Assembly (NCBI GenBank): GCA_902702965.1
Contig: CACRXP010000067.1
Coordinates: 322,393-386,392 of the forward strand
DNA from: Spirometra erinaceieuropaei
Lineage: Eukaryota; Platyhelminthes; Cestoda; Diphyllobothriidea; Diphyllobothriidae
Direction of reading: 5' to 3'
Length of the DNA stretch: 64,000 nt
The number at the start of each line of letters is the position of its first letter. Position 1 is the first letter of the stretch. A model generated the notes under the pieces. The model had not been told where the DNA came from and did not search any database. It saw nothing but the letters and a program-made list of their open reading frames with translations. The translations under genes were made by a program, and so were the position numbers. This document shows positions 10,867 through 21,400 of this stretch, one piece after another.

Positions 10867-11380
10867 AACTTAACCAATCATGGAATCCTTTTGCCAGACT
10901 CGGTCTAGAATTTAATTGCTTTTGCACACCCGTTGTCTGAAGACAAACTAGGGAACCATGCTCGAAAATTTACACAATACAGTTTGCTGCTTCCTAAAGA
11001 ACTTCTTCTTTCTGCATACATATGCATATGCTGAACAAATTTGTGTAATCACAAATGAAAGAATTACGAGTCGACTGCACAAGGGAAGGTTTGAACAGAA
11101 AATATCCTAATTCCGGGTACTTAAGACTTAAGTTTGTCTAAGACCAGCTGACGAAAGCATAGAGGTTAAAACTGGCCATCTCAGTCTGCATAAAAGCATA
11201 GAGTTTAAATGAACCGCAAACACTTTTGGAATAACAAAAAATGTTATGATAATTTGCTCACTGTTTTAAACTGGGCCTTTATGTAGTAATAAGTTTGTAA
11301 CAACACCATTAAATCAAATCGTAGCAACCCTGCAGATATTAAATAGTCTTCGATTCGTATAAGAAGTTTAACATGCATAA
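10867..11380. other. Intron-like spacer
   Basis: AT-rich sequence between PLE B and exon A copy 1. It is expected to be intron if exons A and B belong to one gene. No motif or repeat was seen. Confidence 0.45.
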
Positions 11381-11634
11381 CGTGTGATAAAGTTCAAATT
11401 CGACACTAGAGAACGTCAGATTGCATGCCATTCTGAAGTACTTTGCCTCCAAAACGTGATCAACATAGAAGCGTTGATGTACTTGTGGATTGGCTGATGT
11501 CCTCATGAGAAGTTCAGTCCTGCTTTTTCGGGCATACCGCATGTAGGCGCTGAATTCACGAGAACCTTTGAAACATTTCTGAACGAAATTGTGTGGGTGG
11601 AATCCCCTGTCTGATCCAGGGCAACGCAGATCAA
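11381..11634 (-). CDS. Exon A of a duplicated two-exon gene fragment, copy 1
   Basis: Minus-strand open exon of 254 bases: two bases completing a codon, then 84 codons. It aligns without gaps to exon A copy 2 at 49374-49627, with about 53 of 84 residues identical by hand count. Shared blocks include SDRGFH, FVQK-F, REFSA, TELLM versus TELRM, ANPQVHQ, MACNLTF and VEFE. Both acceptors end in aag with the same phase. At the end the compact copy has ACG followed by gt; this copy has ACG followed by tt, so the donor is lost or moved by one base. I recognise no family. The frame is intact, which suggests constraint until recently, but the donor change and the enlarged downstream intron suggest this copy may be dying. 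Confidence 0.65.
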
Positions 11635-11714
11635 CTTTGGCACATACAACGAAAACAGTAATTGCGCAAAACTAAGCGTGGGTGTAAAAGGATTCTTCTG
11701 TGAAAATGCCTTAC

Positions 11715-11752
11715 TCTTGCTATCATGGGTTCGAATCCCGCCAGGCACGGTT
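11715..11752 (+). repeat. tRNA-derived fragment with B box
   Basis: The stretch gggttcgaatcccgcc followed by aggcac is a textbook tRNA 3' half with a perfect B box (GGTTCGAATCC). No full cloverleaf or A box is visible upstream. It sits about 85 bases upstream of exon A copy 1. A similar B-box fragment sits upstream of exon A copy 2 at ~49825-49860. Confidence 0.55.
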
Positions 11753-12073
11753 TCTTCCACAATTTCGTCAATTTTAAGAATGTGAGCCTCGTAGTCATCT
11801 AGTGGATACTTGGCAAATTACATGCAAAATCCTGCATGGGCAGTCAACCTAGTGTATCAAATGTCGGGAATTCCATACATTGTAGAAGTTCGGGCGGGAA
11901 AATTTACCAAAATGTGATTAAACTCTTGTTTTCCTACGGGTTTTCGTAGCTCTGGTGTCCAAACCGTGGGTGTTCTAAAGCTGCCTCCTTGCTGTCGCTG
12001 GTTACAACCCCAACGCGGCGCCGAATTTTTCATAGTTAATTAAATATGAATTGTTTGAACGCTTGCTTGTCGG

Positions 12074-12351
12074 TCGGGCTCGTGGCCCGGTGAGTAGAGG
12101 CGTTGACTTCTAAGCCAATAGGTCTCGAGTTCGAGGCTCGAGTGTTCCACACTTCGGGCTTGGGTATGGACGGCTAACGACGGCTAATAAGCCAGAAATG
12201 GCCATTCAAGTCTCCCTTGTCTTTGCCGGTAATATCATTCTGCCTATATATGATGCGCCGCTGCGCGGCTGCTGGTTGGGCTTGAGAGAGAGACCCTAAG
12301 GCACAACGGAACGAGTGTGTTCCGTATGAACGATCGGTGAGCGCCCCCTAA
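12074..12351 (+). mobile_element. tRNA-headed SINE-like repeat, copy b
   Basis: The most complete plus-strand copy. The head has gtggcccggtg and gagttcgagg at A-box and B-box positions. The body has gacggctaataagccagaa, a unit including gcgccgctgcgcgg, then cacaacggaacgagtg and gaacgatcggtgagcgcccc. It ends in an (AT)n tract at 12353-12364. Its A box is slightly worse than in copy a. Confidence 0.72.
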
Positions 12352-12364
12352 CATATATATATAT

Positions 12365-12850
12365 ATCAATCAGGAATGGGCGCACACCGATCTATTGGCT
12401 TCACAAAGCAAACAAGCTCCGTATGTGTGGCAAAGGTCACGAACAGGCAACCAATTACCAGGCCGAAGTCGGCCAAGTAATAATAGCAGCGAGGAGGGAC
12501 GACAGAGAATGCGGGTAGATTGATACAGCACTGTTTCCGGCTTATTCTGCCTTCATTCAGCCAATCATAACCCTGACCGCCAGCAGCTGAGACCGCAAGC
12601 ACAAACATGCGCACAGACGCACCTGGCGCAGTCGGTCCACCACTGAGGCCTACCAGATGGGTCATAAGCACTTAATCGAACCGAAGTTCATCAGTGCCTC
12701 GCCACCTCTCATTCTCTGTGGCTGCAGATCGGGTATTTATCAATCAGGAATGGGCGCACACCGATCTATTGGCTTCACAAAGCAAACAAGTTTCGTATGT
12801 GTGGCAAAGGTCACGAACAGGCAACCAGAGAATGACAGGTGGCGAGGCAC
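12365..12850. repeat. 94-bp direct repeat plus 26-bp inverted repeat at the PLE family C 5' boundary
   Basis: Bases 12365-12458 and 12739-12832 are near-identical, starting tcaatcaggaatgggcgcac. Separately, 12694-12719 (gtgcctcgccacc-tctcattctctgt) is the reverse complement of 12826-12850 with one mismatch, so the second direct copy sits inside a short palindrome that runs into the PLE coding region. This looks like a terminal-repeat or template-switch scar at the truncated 5' end of the element. The enclosed 12460-12690 segment has open frames but no motif. Confidence 0.75.
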
Positions 12851-14039
12851 TAATTGCCGAAGCGGTTTTGCAGAGACTGGAGCGGCTGGTATTCAGCTCG
12901 TACCCTCCGAAGTTCTCGGCCAGATATGTGGACGACACATTCGTCATAATAAAGAGGAGCGACGTGCAGACTTTTAAGACACTTTGAATTCCATATTTCC
13001 CGACATAAAGTTCACTATGGAAGAAGAGATCGACAATCGATTGCCCTTCCTAGACGTACACGTCACAAAACTGTCAGACGGTAATATAAAGACAACGGTC
13101 TACCGTAAGGCTTATAATACTGGGCGCATCCTCCACTTCAGAAGCAACCGCCCCGTCGGTCACAAACGCAGTTGCGTCAGGACCCTTTTCCAACGAGCCC
13201 AAACACACTGCAGCGACGACGATGACAGGAAGAAGGAGGTGAAGTACTTGCGTGCCCTATTTGAAGCCAACGATTACCCGAGGTCGTTCATACGCAAGTG
13301 TCTCAGAAGGTCCCACTCTGGGCGGTCAAACGAGGAGAAACCAAAGTTCTGGCTCTCGATCCCCTATGTGAAGAATGTTTTAGGGGCGACTCCAAGAATT
13401 CTGAAACCATTTGGAATAGGTGTGGCCCATAAACCAGCATCAACAATCAGACAGCAGATACTTAGGTCCAAAGACCCGCTGCCGGTGACAGAACAATCAG
13501 CGGTTGTTTACAGCATACCATGCCAAGATTGTGATGCAAGGTATGTTGGTGAAACAAGGAAACGCCTGGGCACAAGATTGCATGAGTATCAGCTTGCAAT
13601 TAACCGCAAGGATAAGCTGTCGTTGATGTATGGTCACACACTGGAACGGAACCACACTTTTGCTTTCGAGAAAACGCGGGTGGTCATTCGAGCCAATTAA
13701 AAAATGGGCAGACTGATGATGGAAAGTTGGTCCTCGATTGGCACCCTCAACCGGGCCATAGACCTACATCCCGCCTACCAGGCGCTTCGCGCGAGGCTCG
13801 AGTCAGTCCGGTCAAGGCCAATGGCACGGATGAAAGGAGTCACACGGGTCGACTACCGACGCTGGCGGAGGGGGAAGGCGCCGACCGAAAGTCACGTGAC
13901 TGGCGTGACACGCTATCTCACTGACGTACTCGCGAGGCCGGAAAAAACCACGCCAGAGGGGCGACGATCGATCAGCCCGCGTCCGACGAGGGCGATGCTA
14001 ACGAGCAGGCCGACGCGGCGGCAACCACGTCAGGCGTGA
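12842..14039 (+). pseudogene. PLE family C: 5'-truncated RT plus GIY-YIG
   Basis: Begins inside the RT at LIAEAVLQRLERL and carries an intact RYVDDTFVIIKR. A frameshift near 12985 follows. The long frame 12984-13700 has LNSIFPDIKF, NRLPFLDVHVTK, SNRPVGHKRSCVRT, VAHKPAST, then the nuclease (VVYSIPCQDC, ARYVGETRKRLGTRLHEY). A TAA at 13698-13700 interrupts the same frame, which resumes with ESWSSIGTLNRAIDLHPAY and ends in an arginine-rich tail at 14039. GIY-YIG key residues look intact. It is a separate family from A, B and D. Everything upstream of the YVDD region is missing. Confidence 0.92.
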
Positions 14040-14198
14040 GGGAGACACAAGGCACGCCAGTAACCAATGACTGAGATCAGCGAGGCCACAATCAGCCAAC
14101 GGAAAGCGGGTTAACCAACGTTCGTGCGCTGGTCACGGTTAACATACAAGGAAGGCGGCAAGGCTGAACAAATCGAGGCCATCAGGAAACCCCAGGCA

Positions 14199-14246
14199 CG
14201 GACTCTGATGATGGAAACGAGAGTGTTTCCAAAACGTCAGTTTGAA
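14199..14246 (+). ncRNA. Hammerhead-ribozyme-like motif H2 (best core)
   Basis: Helix I strand GGACT, a perfect core CTGATGA, helix II TGGAAAC paired with GTTTCCA around a short loop, then AAAACGTC and AGTTT, which pairs with GGACT. The only departure from the canonical pattern is A for G at the first base of GAAA. It lies ~160 bases after the family C coding end, in the element's 3' tail. Hammerhead ribozymes in PLE terminal repeats are described in the literature, and this fits that design. Confidence 0.62.
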
Positions 14247-14249
14247 TGC

Positions 14250-15344
14250 AATCTGGTCCATGAAATCCCCTTCTCTTCCTCGTTTTCCTTGGGGGGATGA
14301 TATACACGGTAATATATCTGGCCCTCGAAACTTCACGCATAGTTGTATTTATATATATGCACGGATTGTCCATTATTTAACCGCAGCATACACAATTCAC
14401 ATATAAAAGCGGTCACGGGAGCATTAGATACCATATCAGGGGAGGTCCACAAGAAGGCGATAACAATGACCCCCGGTATCTGATATCGTCTTAGGCAAAC
14501 CGACGAGCGACAGTTACATCGATAAGGGCGATCTTTACTTTTATCCCACATTATGCCTAATTTGAATTGTTGCTTTGTCATCAACGATTATTTAACTACT
14601 GCTTGCACGCTCATGTTCCGCCACCATCTTTTGAATATTCACCCAGGGAATGCCAGGATTAAAAGACACGCATTGTCTTCCAGTGGCAGAGTGTTTGCAG
14701 CGGACAAGGCCCTGTCAGCTGATGCTGTTCTTTTTACGCGCGCAGTTATCACTTACACTTCAAATTCACGACCACATACGTCCAACAGATTAATGATACG
14801 TGCGCCCTACTTATGAGAAATAAGTAGGTTGGGTTTGCATCACTGTGTTTGTATAGACCTACGGGGTTGAGTCACGCAGTTCTGTAAATGACTTCTTCGC
14901 GATGCCTCTCCTACATCGCTGTTTCTTCTTCGTAATTTCATAGCCAATCGGAAGTACAGAGGCATTTTATCTCGATTTTAATAGTATAACAAAACGCAAC
15001 GGAGTTAGTACGACAAGGAGTTGGAGGCAAAACCGATAGGCCAGCATTCACTTAGAACAAATGGACCGTCGAATGTTTATTGTGAGAGTCTCTTTGTTGT
15101 CTGCGACAGACTAAAATTTTAGTTTCAAGTAGTTAAGCAACAGTGGATTCCGAAAACCACAGACTGTTTGTCAGTGCTAACGCAGAGCGCACGGACCTAT
15201 TTCTCAGTTGTCTAACCAGTTGTAAGTGTTGGCGTTTACCTTTCAATACTTTAAACAGACGTTTGTTAATGTGAGGTGTTATTTCAAAAGGTATTTAGGA
15301 AATGGATAACAAAAGTTTAAAAGATATTTCGAGGATAGAAAAGC
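14250..15344. other. No recognisable gene
   Basis: Mixed composition, becoming AT-rich. Open frames at 14333-14584 (minus) and 14553-14816 (plus) have no motif. Nothing is supported. Confidence 0.5.
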
Positions 15345-15640
15345 GTTACTTACATAGAATATTTGTGTTGACACTGCCTGCATGTACCAGCATTAAGATC
15401 GTCGACTGTAAGATGACTTCTCTACATGCCATGCCTTTTTTAACTGAAGGCTAGCTGTACTCTGATTAGTATATATGCAGCTAACCAAGCGACAACCCTC
15501 ACACATAGTACAATCATACGTTGTTGCCAGATGGCACCTTGGGCGTATATTACAGGTGGGACATTTTGCAGACAGATACCTTATGACTAACCAATCATTT
15601 CGGGTAGGAAAAAGATAATTCGTAGCCCAAATAAGACGTT
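15345..15640. repeat. Dispersed repeat, pair with 51425-51665
   Basis: Starts cttacatagaatatttgtgt and aligns to cttacataaaatgtttctgt at 51433. Several further blocks match, such as agatgacttct, gcagacag and accaatcat. The partner lies on the same side of exon A copy 2 as this one does of exon A copy 1, so both may belong to one old segmental duplication. Confidence 0.6.
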
Positions 15641-15649
15641 TGCATCAAC

Positions 15650-16340
15650 TTTTATTCTGTCGAAGATTATTTGGACAAACCTCACTTTATCTAATAAGTG
15701 GTCTCCAGCTTATGAAAATTGTTGGCACTCCCGTGTTTATTTAGTGAATGTGACGCCAGTAATTGAGCAAAACGCGCGTTATCATGCATAAATTACCGAT
15801 GTGACAAGAACATACTGCCAATGGTACACAAAGCGACCATTCTGCTTAGGCAGATAGTTTCCCTATTTGACCCTCCCACATGTAATATCAAATACTTAAA
15901 ACGATTTTTAATCGTGTGTTAACGTAATTATATTAGGCAAAATATCTGAAAGTGTTTGCAAAAATGGACGTTAGAATATATTTGTGCAATTGTTTATGCT
16001 TAAACGCGTCCTAGGCTCCAGTAAGACATTTAGGCGACTATTTCATAGAAAGGATAATACGTTTCCTGAGTAAGTGGAAAATTCAAGCAATATCCGACGT
16101 TAACTATTGTGATCACGTTGCTTAGGAAAAGGCTTTTTTGACTTGAGGTATAGTCAATTTTCAAAGTGGTATTTCCGCCTCTCCCTCCCCTACCCTCCCC
16201 TCTCCAAACCCAAGCTACAGCATAATTATCCATTTGCTCGTATATTTTGCATTTGTTACTTCAACAGTCATATAAATGTACAGGCCTGAAGAAAATTTAT
16301 CAAAAGCAGACGTATGCTCGCAAAATTGCCATTTCAATTT
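15650..16340. other. No recognisable gene
   Basis: AT-rich. A pyrimidine-rich stretch at ~16175-16205 is the only compositional feature. Confidence 0.5.
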
Positions 16341-16344
16341 TCAT

Positions 16345-17455
16345 CAGTCAATTTTGCAGATCTGGGTGATTAAGTGGCCTCAAGTACAGTAATAACGCAG
16401 ATATGGGGTCGTTTGTTCAAGTGGCTGATATTTGTCTACGTTTGGATAATCCTTCTTAGGTGAACACCATGGAATAGTCATTTGCCGCTTTACACATGTA
16501 AAGCTTGACTGTCGTGTAGTTTAGCTTCTGTGCACAATTTATTAAGAAATAGAACGAGTAAAAAATTAAAAGTTTCAGCAAAGTATCTTTGTTTATAGAC
16601 GGCGATCCGCCAAGCATTTATAATTTAAGAACGGAGCCTAAAAGAGAGCAAACAATAGAAATTGTCTTAATACATACAGCAAGGTATGTTATTAAGGTCA
16701 TGGTAGAACAAAATAAAAGTATTTCTTAGAGAAGCTAAAGAAACGGCCTAAAGTTTTACATTTCCACCTAGCTTCGCCGTGTGAAAATGGAAATTCCACG
16801 GCGATCCGTCAGCGGTGTGCAGTTATAAAGCACTTCCTAAGCAGGGCACTTATAAAGAAATGTTGCCTTATTGATTATAGCCATTTTCGTCGATGATTTT
16901 CGCTGTGGACAGGCATTTTCTCGAAAATGAAATTTTATGTTTAGATGAGTCTTCAAGTGTGACCCAAACGACCACCTTCGTGAAAAAGAGCTTCTGAGCA
17001 CTCGCCAATTCGGCAAATACCATCACTAATAATATAATTTTAAATTTCTTAATAGAAAGGTAATTCAAAATTCGTCTGCATGGACGATCGGGTAAAAACT
17101 CTGAAAATCGTGAAGTATTCAGCAACATTTCGGAACCGCCCTGAAACCCAACGAAAAGTATAAACTAAATTAACGAAATACATTTTTTCTGTCATAGCAC
17201 AAAATTGCTTGTTTACGATCACGGTTGCCAGTTTTTTTTAATATAGTAAGGCACCAACCGGCCGCATGGCGTTTGACATTATCAAAACGTCTGTACCTAC
17301 GAAGACATTTTCAGTGAAATTAAGCGAAATTCAGCTTATCTTTTCCGATCCCATTTCATTTACCTCAAATTATGAAAAACAGGAATCACCGAAAAAATAT
17401 TTTTAAATCTTCACTCAGTATTCAGGCAGTTGACCAGCCAATATACAGTAGATGT
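16345..17455. repeat. Dispersed ~1.1-kb repeat, pair with 35740-36780
   Basis: Many colinear matches to 35740-36780: gcagatct-tgtgaatta-type blocks, taacgcagata, gaagcctaaaag, cgaaaatgaa, gtgaagtattcagcaa, and caccaaccggccgcatggc against catcgaccggcctcatggc. Identity is moderate and the alignment continues for over 1 kb. The match resumes at 18385-18440 versus 37675-37735, so in each copy the middle is replaced: here by a foldback, there by a GIY-YIG retroelement. No protein motif was seen. Confidence 0.75.
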
Positions 17456-18414
17456 GCTAACTCATGACATGTCAACCAAAATTTCGAAATGCGTTCTCGT
17501 TTCGAAAAGATAAATTAAGTAATGTTGTAAAACTAATCATGATGCAGCATAAATATATAATGATACAGTTAACTCAGGGTGTCGGCTTTCGAAAGAACTT
17601 ATTTTCGGCTGCGTGCAAGATCTATACTCTGCAAAAAATGACTACATACGTAGTAAGCAATTTTCTCATTGATTTTCGATGCCCTTGAAAATTCAATTAT
17701 ATTTCATGGAAGACATGCAATAAGATATTCATTCTTTTACTTATTCGGTAGAAAATCACGTCCTCTTTCAATTTCATACTCAAAAGAATAGTATAATTCG
17801 GTTTTAAAAAAATTTTTCTAATTCCCGAATAATTTTCAACCCCACCTGCTGTTACACTTGATTTCAGGGTTTCAAAACTACAAGCTGTATATTTTCCGTG
17901 TATGGATAACCACGCATTTCTCTACGGTGTTAGGAGGACACCATATGAGGCTCATAAAATTAAGCAGTGGATTCGAGCAATATTGTTAACTTTACAAGCT
18001 ACATTCGTAAATGCAGATACATGACGTTTCATGAACGGCCATTTAACGGTATTAAAAAATCTCTCAATTAGAAACTTTTTTAAAACCAAGAAGACATGAT
18101 TTTCTACCGAATAAGCTATAGAATGAATATTTTTATGCATGTCTTCCATGAAATATAATTGAATTTTCAAGGGCATCGAAAATCAATGAGAAAATTGCAT
18201 ACTACATAAGTAGTCATTTTTTGCAGCGTATAGATCATGCATGCAGCCGAAAATAAGTTCTTTCGAAAACCGACACCCTGAGGTAACTGGATCATTATAG
18301 ATTTATGCTGCAGCATGATTAGTTTTACAACACTTCTTAATTTATCTTTTCGAAACGAGAACGCACTTCAAAATTTTGGTTGACATTTCATGAGTTAGCA
18401 CATCTACTGTATAT
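17441..18414. repeat. Foldback element: long inverted repeat
   Basis: Left arm 17441-17822 and right arm 18067-18414 are reverse complements with scattered differences and one ~30-base insertion in the left arm (~17768-17797). Outer ends read atatacagtagatgtgctaa and its complement. The ~245-base centre has no open frame of note. It resembles a MITE or foldback with no transposase. Open frames at 17464-17688 and 17952-18176 are by-products of the two arms. Confidence 0.85.
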
Positions 18415-18444
18415 AAAACAGCAGTTCAATCTTACAATTTTATA

Positions 18445-21400
18445 AGACATTTTTATGTATTTATTTATATTTATTATGTTTTGGTATTAGAATACATTTT
18501 ATACATCGAGGTTTGGTGTTACTTCAACTGTTAAGGGATTTAGGCGTTCGATCAGTCATCCTACTAATTAAAAATATTTGCTGCGGCAGCCTGTGCAGTT
18601 TAAATTTATTTTTGCAGATCCGATGAATTGCTGTTCTATGGAAAATCCTCTTTTTTATAGGTTGCCGACCGCTTGTCTCCGCCCATTCGAATGAGCTCAG
18701 CTGTTCTCTTTAAAAATCTGCGACTTCAGGGAATAAGCTCTGCTCTGTACTCTCCGTCCTCCATTGCGCGTTTCATTGAGCGTCACGAGTTGTTTAAGCT
18801 TCTGCATTTTAAAAGACCATCACATATATGTGCTCAGTTTCATTCACAATTTTGAAATTATAACATAGAAGTCATATCTGAAATTAACTATTTTCGACAG
18901 TCCTCTTGTCCATCTAAAGTGCACCGTCAAGCCATAATTTAAATTTCGAGAATTTTCTACGATCCCTCAAACATAATATTTATGGAAATTTTCAGCGTTT
19001 TTCCTGCGAGGCAGTGTGAACCGCGCAAAGCTAAATTGGGGATCTGCTAAGTGTTCTTTTGGGAAAGCTACTATCAAAATTCAAAAGAATGTCCTTAGCA
19101 AGATTTACGTTTTGATTGGTCAGCAGTTACGAGGACAAATACGTTTATACTGACGATAGGGTATGTAAACATTTTTTGATTTTTCTCCAACTCAGACATG
19201 ACTTTCGCTGTTATGTTGCTGCTATTGGTTTTGATTGACGGAGGTTTGGCTTGTAATTTAATGTCCCGTAAGTTAATTGAGAATTGAATCTATAATGACG
19301 TTTTTACTATCGGCAGACTTACAGAAATATAAATAATAGGGTTTCGGAGGTCCTCAAATTCTGCAACTATAAAGACAATTTTAATGAAAAATTATCATAA
19401 AAACTACGATTTCAAATAACGCGTTTTATTTAAAACATCGGACAAGTGTAATTTTTTGCTTCCCTACACGGTTGAGCATATCGATTATTTGCAAAAAAAT
19501 AATTTTTAATATTTCAAACACCGAAAAGAGTTGTCTATTAGTTTTCCAACGAAATTATTTCATTCATTCATTCCAACATTCGGCGTATAGAGCAATCATT
19601 TCAGGTTATAATAGAATTGTGATATACTTACAACAATAAGCTGGCTTTTTATAACAAAATAATATCAGTTCGCTGGGATGAGGAACTATTTTTCGATGTT
19701 TATCGCTTTTATTTTTTCCGGCCTCCCATGTAGCAAAGCATGCTTATGTGATACGCACAATATTTGCCCTTTCTTATTATTCTGAACTGCTCTTATCTTA
19801 ATGCCTGCTTATGGAAAAACATGTTCATGATTAATACGACATTGCTTTACTATGCCATTGATTGAAAATGATAGCACATCTATCGAGAAAATTTTAATTC
19901 TTATGCTACGTGACTTTGGTACTTCAGATCACTTGAAGATAGTTAACTATGCACTAGTTTATCTGCTTGTAACCGTTAAAATTGTCTCTCACTAACATAT
20001 ACACTGTGTTCAAGGCTATGACGAATGCCCACGCTATAAAGGCCATATGCGAGCGGAATTCATTGCCGCTCATCTCATGGAAAAGTTGCATTACTTCCGT
20101 TCACAGAAAACATCTATGAATTTGGGAAAATCTCTAACACAATTTTCCCTCATGTGCGCATATCGATCTATGATTGTAAATCACTACGGACGTCAGCACA
20201 AAGCCAATTAAATGAGTTTTCACGTAATGTGATGTGGCATGACGCAACGCTCACCTTTAATCAGGTAAATATGCCCTTTCTTGATGGCGGTTCATTATTG
20301 TTTGTTTATCCGGTTAAACTATCTTTGTGGAATATATCTTGCGAAAGCTCATAACATCGTTTCCACTTTAAGGGAGGATATAACCAATTTCAAATAAAAC
20401 GAGCTCAGTACCAAATTGCATTCAAGGCATCAAAATGGAATGCGCAAGTCTTGGGACCGAATGTCGTCGGAATAAGTAACATTCAGTATCCGAACTCTAA
20501 TTTAGCAATACACCAATTTTTGCAATTTTCTCGGAAAACAAAAGCACTGCACCGCAACCCCCCCAGAAAAGATGGGTATTCCCCAGTTAGAAATGTGGTT
20601 CCCTCCAAAGCGATTTCATGCAGACTATAGGCCCATCATTGAACGCAGTACCAGCATGACTTCAGTGAAACTTACTATCCTGCCTTATGTTGTAAACGGC
20701 AAAGCCCTCCATCAAATACTTATCTGCTTATTCTGAAACATTATATCACATTTCTTTTTTTCAAAGGCAAACGTTTTTGTCGATATTTAGCCGTTATCCG
20801 CAGAATCGTGATTGAAAATATTCCGGTTTTCATTACAAGTCTTCTAAATTAACTTGCCTTTTAGACATGGTTAGTGAAAACCAAATTTGAAGCATGTATG
20901 ATAGTCCATATCTCAAAATGTTCCCGAAAATGACGAATTTCTCAGGTTTCCGGAAATTCACACGAAAGGGATAGGCAGACTTAGGTTTCGCGACTGCTCA
21001 AGACAGTGATTAGTATTAGAGGAATTGTGGTAAAACTGCTTTTCGGTGCAGGCCATTCAAGTTAACATAAGGGATAGTCGACTTAATGTATATGCTTCGC
21101 TCGCGTCCTCAGATACTAATACACTAACAGTGGGCAATATGATTCAACAGTTGGGAATTGCTCAGTGACATAAGGTGAACTTCTGTCAAGAAATATGCCA
21201 TAGTTATGGTTGCCATATGCAAAAATATTATTTCAGAATTCTAAGTATGATTTGAGGTAGAAAACCTCAAACAAACCGTACAATATTGTTAGTTTAGAAG
21301 TTAGTTGCTCGTCCTTCTCGGTTTTAAGAAAAGGTTACTGCACTAGGTCGCCATACTACATCTACTTCGTACCAGAGAACAGGAATTAGGCTTTTAACGG

